Positions 57,619 through 64,000 of a DNA stretch of 64,000 nucleotides are shown here, one piece after another. Both the position numbers and the translations under genes were made by a program. The stretch spans positions 32,735,001-32,799,000 of the forward strand of contig CM044877.1 of the NCBI GenBank assembly GCA_024500155.1, in the 5' to 3' direction. Source of the DNA: Chenopodium formosanum (taxonomy: Eukaryota; Streptophyta; Magnoliopsida; Caryophyllales; Amaranthaceae). Every line of letters starts with the position of its first letter. The first letter of the stretch is position 1. The notes beneath the pieces are model-generated. The model was not told the origin of the DNA and searched no databases. It was given only the letters and a program-made list of their open reading frames with translations.

Positions 57619-57657
<39 letters not shown>

Positions 57658-57778
57658 AATTTGTTTTAAAATTAAAATATTAGGGCCCATTTTAAAAATT
57701 AGAACAGGGCCTCGAAAATGTTTAGGACGGCCCTGGAAGCTACAGAAGTGGTATCGCTTACTACCTTATATAGTTATA

Positions 57779-58422
57779 TTAGGTTAAATCTCGTGCCATG
57801 CACGATCATAATTAAACTTTACAACAAAATTTATAAAGAATGGTGTTAATTCAACAAATTTATACAAAAAAAAAAAAAATTGTAACAAAATAATAGTCTC
57901 TAATTAAAGATATTGATGGTCAAAGTTGTGTCTCAACAAATGTGCAAATCCAACCAAACTAATAAAAAAACGGAGGAATATAATATAATAAAATGATTTT
58001 GTTAAGTTGTTCTTATAAACGTTATGTATATTTGTAAGATTTATACAAATTATCCTACCAAATTTATTATTCCTTTTTTTAATTAAAATAAATTTTAAGT
58101 CGGAGGAAAAAAATTATAATAATATTATGATAATCTTGGATGATGATATTTCAATACCTTAATTTTAAACTATGGTAGTATATTTGTAACTGAAAGATTT
58201 ATAGTATATAAAATATATGTTGAAAAATAAAAATAAAATAAAATTAATTGAATTAAATGTGTTGTCAAAATGGAAATAAGTATTACGGTAGGTTATAAAA
58301 TGGAAGTTATTAAAATTTGGGGAAAAAAAAAAAAAAAAAAGGAAAGAAGAAAAGACGGGAAATTTTTTTATAACATTGTGACAAGTGTCACTTTAGGTTC
58401 GCTTTTAGTATAGGTTAATTGA
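57779..58422 (-). mobile_element. Non-autonomous Helitron, 644 bp, minus strand
   Basis: On the minus strand it starts TCAATTAACCTATACTAAAA after host A. It ends with the hairpin TCGTGCATGGCACGA, then GATTTAACCTAA and host T. The 5' region ACTAAAAGCGAACC...GTGACACTTGTCA is clearly related to the Helitron at 44252-44665. No coding capacity. Confidence 0.85.
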
Positions 58423-59062
58423 TTCCCGTGTTCTAGTCGTCTAGGGGGGAGTCAGTTTATTATCTTGATTTGAGCAAACAAAATTCGTTTATCAAGTGTT
58501 AAACTTGTAAACATTTGAAAAAATGTCTAGTCAATACTAGTCAATATGACATTTTTTGTAATTATATCAACAATTGTGGGTCCAAATTTGACAAAAAAAA
58601 AAAATGATTTATTTATAGTTTTATCATTTGACTAACAAAATTTGTTTATCAACGCGATAAACTTGTATTTTCTCGTAATTTCCCTTGTTTGCTCCTTCAA
58701 TGAGTTTCCTTCTTACCTTTTACAAAATATTATTACGTATAAAGTTATGATGCAGATTATGTTCTTTTTTTATTATATAAAATGCTTATATAAGATCAAT
58801 AAAAGCATTTTTTTGCTAGAATCGCCTTAGTGTAAAAGAAAATCATTTTTTGTATAATTTATGCTTACAATGTTGATAACTAAAGATGTTATTGTTTAAA
58901 GTACCACATTAGCAAATGTGACGGTCAAAATGAAACATTTATTTTAAAATTGAGGGAATAGGTTGTTGAAGTATAGGGGAACTTATCCGAGTTACATATA
59001 CATCGATGTATATTGAGACCTTCAGAGTTTGGACAATATAGTTGGAGTGTGGGAAATGATAA
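58423..59062. other. AT-rich intergenic DNA
   Basis: No gene recognised. Confidence 0.4.
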
Positions 59063-59080
59063 TTTGCTACAGTTGGAGTT

Positions 59081-59589
59081 TTTTTTTTTTTTGGCCAAAG
59101 AGTGCGAATAAAGAAACACAAACAAAAACGAAGATAACCAACTACACTACACAAAAGCAACAAACAAGTTGGATTACTTGAAGTCCACACTAGGCCCGCG
59201 ATCACACTTTGCACCTACACGAACCATCTGACAACCTGCAACTAAACTACGACAATCCATTGAAGAACCTTTCTTCCTAAACCGAGGATGAAAAATAGCA
59301 TGGTGACGGCGAATTGGTTGACCCAACGACCTGGCACTGGAATGCAAAGTGGACAACTAAAACCTGAAATCACAAACTTTTCCCACAATCTCCTGTGAAC
59401 TCATTCCTCCCATATAACTATTATCATCAGAAAGGGCGGCAGTCATGCACTCCGAACTGTTATGCACCACCGGAGAACCTAAGGACTGCTGCACAATGGG
59501 AACCGACTGAGACTCTGGAATGGGCTCCATCTGCAGCTCCTCATCACAGGATACATTTAATGAAGGTAAGGTAGATGACCCTTCTACAC
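59081..59589 (-). mobile_element. Poly(A)-tailed retroposon with 18-bp TSD
   Basis: TTTGCTACAGTTGGAGTT (59063-59080) and TTTGCTGCAGTTGGAGTT (59590-59607) differ at one position. On the minus strand the insert ends CGCACTCTTTGGCC plus poly(A). Broken frames read SSQEIVGKVCDFRF and HHAIFHPRFRKKGSS, which match no family I know. There is no reverse transcriptase. The class is the same as at 42902-44082, but the sequence is different. Confidence 0.78.
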
Positions 59590-59788
59590 TTTGCTGCAGT
59601 TGGAGTTAACACATAATAACTTCAATTTACCTTTCAGCCTTCATATAGAATAAGGATGACCATTACAGTACCACTGTTTTAGGTAGCTAGCATTGTATAT
59701 GCATAGACAGCAGGGCCTTATTCGAGATCTCAAAAAATTTATACATAATGTCTAAATAATAAGCAAGATTATATATATATTTTTCTTT

Positions 59789-59895
59789 TTACTTGATCAT
59801 CTCCTGATTTGCTGGAGGAGTCACTGTTGGCTGATCTTCAGCTTGTTTTCCCTTTTGTTGAGCCAGGATACCTTTCCAGCCTACAACATACAGCA

Positions 59896-59932
<37 letters not shown>

Positions 59933-62200
59933 TCATCTCATTCAAATATAAATAATTACATTGCAATTGAACGAATTTGATCAAGGAGTAGAACATAAAA
60001 TGCCTAGAGAAGGATCTAGTCCTCTAATTTTAACTCTCGGTAATCCTGACAAAGGGAGCAGCTCAAGCAAAAAAAAGTGCGAGACCTTGTCAGTGTAAGG
60101 AGCTTCAACCAAATCATATTTTTCCTCAGCTTATTCCTGTATTAGGAGCCCATGATCCATTGATCGCAAAGAGCAGGCATCATCAACAGGTAAATGAAAC
60201 TTCCCCTTGGAGATGCTGCAATAATCAACCATGGAAAAAATAACTTAATACGAAGCACTTCATAAGAGATCAATGCCGGAATGAAACAATTATGCTTCTG
60301 TCCTGTATTTTTACAGAATTCAGTAACAGAGGTTTGAGAGTCATGAAAGATGAAAGAAGAGAGAAAAAGTCTCAATAACTTCACTCCTGTACAAGGATTT
60401 CTAACAGACACTTTTGCAAATTGAATATACATCAATGGAAATTCTGACTTTTCATTAGTTACAGCCGTAAAAGGAGTTTGTTATGTCTGTTTTCAATGAG
60501 CTCAATCACAAGCGACTAGATCATACATCACAACAGAGTTTAGCAGAGTGCAAAAAAATAATACTACAGTTTGACAACATTGCAAGATTTGCAACAGGTA
60601 TACTATGATATGTAGTAATTTAACACAAACATTAGGATTGAATCTGTTTTCAATGAGCTCAACTGCTCAGATGGCTAGATAGGATTACGTCTCATGACAA
60701 TTTAGACAATTTTTGGCTAGGTAGGATACTATGGCTTGACATTAAACATTGCAGCCTATAATAGTGATGATATAATCTGAAACGAGTAGCGGTTCTCAAC
60801 ACCACCTTAGTGGGAAATTGGGAATAGGATGAAAATCAAAATTAACTAAACTAGAGGAGAAAGATTTTGGCATTACATAATTCCCCTTCGTCCAGTACTT
60901 CAGCTATTTGTCCAAATGTTATGCAAGGTAAAAATGATGTTCCAACGCTGCATAAAACACATTCACTGTTGTAATCAAGTTGCATATAATGTCAGTAAGA
61001 AGATACAAGTATGTCCTATATGTTCAGAAGCATATTGTTGAAGGATGGTTGTCACATATGACCATGTTTGCTCATTTCTTATTTCTGCTGTTTTAGGATG
61101 TTTTGTCCTGTTTCTATTTTGCTAGCTGTCATTTTGTAGCTGTTATTTTGTAAATTTCCTAGGAAGTTTCCCTAGGGCGTGCTGTCTCTTTGTTAGTGGT
61201 CTTAGCCCGCCTATTTATGAAAAGACTGGCGGTGTAATCAGATTATGATGAATGAACAATCAGCAGAATGAGCAAACCTAAATTTCAGTGTGTGATTTCT
61301 TGCTTTCAGCATATTCTTGTCTTCACATATAAAATCTGTAATGAACAGCAATTGAGCTAGCTTAGGAGATGAAAATAAAAAAAGATACCGTGTACTCTTT
61401 AAGAAGTTCAGTTAAACAAATAATACAGATTAAGAGTTAATCAGTCTACACTCCACAGTGAATTCATATGTGGACTAGGAAATGGGTTGTAAAAAGTATT
61501 TAATTAAAGAAGTACATTAAAATAAATAAATAAATAAATAAATAAAAAAGAAAGAGAGAGAGATAGATTTGATGGCTAAAACGTACCATTTGTCCGGTCT
61601 TCATGACAATTGAACAATCCAGTGGTCCAGGGTTCCCTATAGCGGCGTCAACATCGGAATTAAGCTTCTTTTTCTGTCTATCCTTTTTACCTGCTTCAGT
61701 CTTTTTGTTCTTTGCAAAGACTCTGAAGGATCAGACTCAACAGGCTCAACTGGCTGAATTTCTGAATCAATATGATCTGGGAAAGTATTCATCTGATCTG
61801 TATCTACTGTAAAATACATAAATTTTCCTAGTATCTATCAATACTGGTGTGCTACTGACACTTCTTTTATAACCTGCAGCCAAGCTCCTGACTAAATCTT
61901 ATAAATCACAAGCTTGTCTTATCAACTGAGCTGATAAAGCAATAAGCAAATGTAGAGCAATCAGAAGAAAAGAAATATCTTTAAAGTCTACTGTCACATG
62001 CATCAATTCTAAGTCTTACCAATTGCAAGAGTGCTGAAAAATGTATCTGGCACAAACATCCAAAGCCAAAGCTGACCTGCAACTGTATTTTCTCCAGAAA
62101 CATTCAGAAAAAATGCTAACCACCAATGTGCTTCCTGAGTATATGAATTGTACCTCTCACAGCAATATATAGTTGACCAGGAGGATAGGGAGTGGAGAAA
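59789..62200 (-). CDS. Multi-exon gene of unknown function, minus strand
   Basis: Exons that splice in phase are 62154-62200 (STPYPPGQLYIAVR), 62020-62076 (QLWLWMFVPDTFFSTLAI), 61691-61806 (DTDQMNTFPDHIDSEIQPVE onward, ending RTKRLKQ) and 61587-61673 (KKKLNSDVDAAIGNPGPLDC, ending MKTGQM). A likely last exon is 59789-59880 (GWKGILAQQKGKQAEDQPTV, ending ANQEMIK and TAA). Possible exons in between (about 60075-60125, AEEKYDLVEAPYTDK, and 60130-60215) are less certain. The short aromatic-rich stretch could enter a membrane; the rest is polar. The 5' end is not fixed. I do not recognise the family. A solo LTR (61036-61325) lies in an intron. Confidence 0.5.
61036..61325. mobile_element. Solo LTR, 290 bp, probably Copia-type
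   Basis: TGTTGAAGG at one end and CTTCA at the other, with the perfect 5-bp duplication CATAT at 61031-61035 and 61326-61330. The interior has typical short-LTR features, with TATTTATGAAAAG and TCAGATTATGATGAATG toward the right. No internal domain is attached. Confidence 0.85.
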
Positions 62201-63088
62201 CTGTCAGCAGCATTCAAAATAAATGAATAACATGCAAGGCACCTATGTAGTATGTAGGCTATGTTATTATTTGCTAATACATGTCACGTCTAATTTATAT
62301 CAGTAAAATCAGGAATTAAGGAAATTAAGATTATTGATCCAACTGAGGATCTGTGGTTGGTCTACAAATAATTAAACTTATCAAAGACTGCCATATATAA
62401 TAATATAAAAATTACAACACCTGAGGCATCACAGTGGAATGTGAATACATTATAATAGCAAACACAGTCCAGCTAAGTGCCATTTTAAAACAGAAATAAG
62501 ATCAGTATATTAGTATAATACACTAATAAAAACTACATCCAAGTATACAGATCGGTTGTGACACCCTAGCCAGATGCACAACCACAAAAGCAATTAATTA
62601 GAAGACAATATCAGCTTATTTATAAAGGCTTGAAATGAGGACTTTCAATTGAAGCTTTGAGCTACAAGCAAACAGCCTGAAAAACCAACAGTGAAAGAAA
62701 AAAAAAAAAAGAAGAAAGGGCAATGAAATGGAGTGAAATGTAACATCAGAGAAAGAAACAACAGCAGTAAAAGGTGTATAAAAATCCCCATAATAGAGAT
62801 TCTGAGCCAAATAAGCTTTCATAACAATGACAACACTAAATCGCACAGATTAACATCTTATGCATGATACTATGATAGTCAATAAAAGATAAAATTGCAA
62901 ACTCTTTGCAAAGAGGTCAGACGTATTTGTACAAAACATGATCATATCATCACAAATCTTCACAAGGCAAATCAAATACACCATGCAAGCTTCCAAGGTT
63001 CCAACAATGAGTACATTAGCTCCTCAATCCGAACAAAAAATCTGCCTTCCTCACAAAGCCCAAAGAGGTTCCCCTTGTGCATGCACCT
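62201..63088. other. Region between the two minus-strand genes
   Basis: It probably holds the 5' part of the unknown gene and the 3' UTR of CcmH. Short possible exons are present, but none has enough support to be listed. Confidence 0.35.
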
Positions 63089-63534
63089 TTATCCGCCTCG
63101 AAGTTTACTCAACCAGAAAGAGGGTGTTGCTCGTTGTGAAGAAGGTGGTGTAAGAATTTCAAGCATCGTTTCTTTCTCTTTTGGTGTCAATGCAACCCCT
63201 CTAACAAGATTTAAAGCCATGATGTGAACATTTGTCCTTTGTCTGTGCTTCTTGTATGCCCAACCTCCAGCAGCCACGCCTGCAACAACAAGCTTTGTCC
63301 AATTCTTTATGTTAACAATGATACAATCATTTCCTTATGCTTATAATTATAAAATCATACAATGAATAAAAAAAATTGCATATCATAGAATTCGAAACTA
63401 ACTGGAGTAAGCCACAGAGCTGCAGTTTGCATATCAAACTTTGGGGCATAAAGCACAGTCTCTCCATAGTCATCCTCCAGCTTCTTATAGATCTCTTTGT
63501 CAGACTTTCCAGATCGAATTTCATCACGAATCAA
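63089..63534 (-). CDS. CCMH: Cytochrome c maturation protein CcmH, last two exons (partial)
   Basis: Minus-strand exons 63403-63534 and 63089-63292 join in phase 0 and give 111 residues plus TAA. The first is LIRDEIRSGKSDKEIYKKLE and continues DDYGETVLYAPKFDMQTAAL. The second begins LVVAGVAAGGWAYKKHRQ, a transmembrane segment, then TNVHIMALNLVRG and TPKEKETMLEILTPP, the plant-specific tail. CcmH acts in the mitochondrial inner membrane, in reduction of apocytochrome c thiols and haem ligation. The 5' exons with the RCXXC motif and any targeting sequence lie beyond the right edge. The second-exon acceptor follows ACAAAG rather than the nearby TTGCAG: only this choice keeps the conserved frame. 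Confidence 0.93.
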
Positions 63535-64000
63535 CTGTACCAAATCAAAGCATCAGTAATATGCAAGTAAAATTGGCTGTATCCAACAACAGTCATCACC
63601 TTTGATAATATTTTTGTGATACATAAAAAGAATGCAAATGTAGATTTTGAACCTATTTCTAATCCTTAATCTTGTCAATCATAAATATTTACTGACCTAA
63701 GCATAAAAGGGTTTATAAGTCATAAGGATGTGGCCACTGAGTCATCAGAATACAGTTAGAAATCAAATACTTAGATGTATAATAATACTTGAGCAAAAGA
63801 CTGCACAATAAACAGTAAACACAACCCTCATCTTAGAATACCTTATCAACCTTGCATGAGGACAAAAACGCTGGAGAATTTGACTGCAAGCTTGCTCTTT
63901 TCTTAAAAGAGGGGGGGGACCATAGTTCAATTCAGGCACCACAAGGTATTAAGAGGGTGAAGGATTTAAACATACAGAGGGTTCTAAAGCAATGCAATCA
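63535..64000 (-). other. CcmH intron, incomplete
   Basis: No conserved CcmH coding block is present between 63535 and the window end, so this is intronic. It includes a GGGGGGGG run near 63911-63920. Confidence 0.5.

Overview
The window is plant nuclear DNA, almost certainly from a eudicot. Its genes have short exons and long AT-rich GT-AG introns. It carries a seed-type tonoplast aquaporin, a plant CcmH gene, and a dense nest of plant transposons: L1-type LINE, Ogre/Tat-like LTR element, Mutator-like elements, Helitrons, hAT-, Harbinger- and Stowaway-type MITEs. No prokaryotic features are visible. I could not place the species.

Gene-bearing part 1 (about 4.6-19.9 kb). A six-exon plus-strand gene (4617-13470) encodes a conserved 202-residue plant protein that I do not recognise. 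Its fourth intron is a 3.5 kb AT-AC intron of the minor-spliceosome (U12) type, enlarged by two DNA transposons. Downstream is a complete three-exon TIP3-type (alpha-TIP) tonoplast aquaporin (15667-19681), with RY and ABRE-like seed-promoter motifs upstream and one simple-repeat hAT MITE in each intron. At 22.2 kb there is what looks like the first coding exon of a membrane-anchored protein.

Repeat-dominated middle (about 20-59 kb). A nearly full-length LINE (26.45-34.43 kb) with target-site duplications has many stop codons and is interrupted by a solo LTR. A 7.3 kb Mutator-like element (34.74-41.99 kb, 9-bp duplications) has a broken transposase, an antisense plant-mobile-domain fragment, a Stowaway MITE and a 4 kb probable solo LTR inside it. 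An acidic coiled-coil gene or pseudogene follows (42.26-42.89 kb), then a poly(A)-tailed retroposon, a small Helitron sitting inside an AT microsatellite, and an RPA70-like pseudogene on the minus strand. An Ogre/Tat-like element (47.03-56.36 kb) has one complete LTR, a degraded gag, no visible pol, a 70-bp tandem repeat and a truncated 3' LTR. Helitron and Harbinger insertions lie at its right edge.

Gene-bearing part 2 (about 59.8-64 kb, minus strand). A multi-exon gene of unknown function carries a solo LTR in an intron. The last two exons of a mitochondrial cytochrome c maturation gene (CcmH) follow, with its 5' exons beyond the window.

The most unusual signals are: four complete hAT-like MITEs, each with an 8-bp duplication and a body of degenerate short repeats; three LINE-tail micro-insertions in which only a few bases plus poly(A) were inserted between target-site duplications; a palindromic GTCGCC/GGCGAC module upstream of the TATA box in the LTR family and repeated in its internal region; and the enlarged U12 intron. 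I found no evidence for a new multi-gene system.
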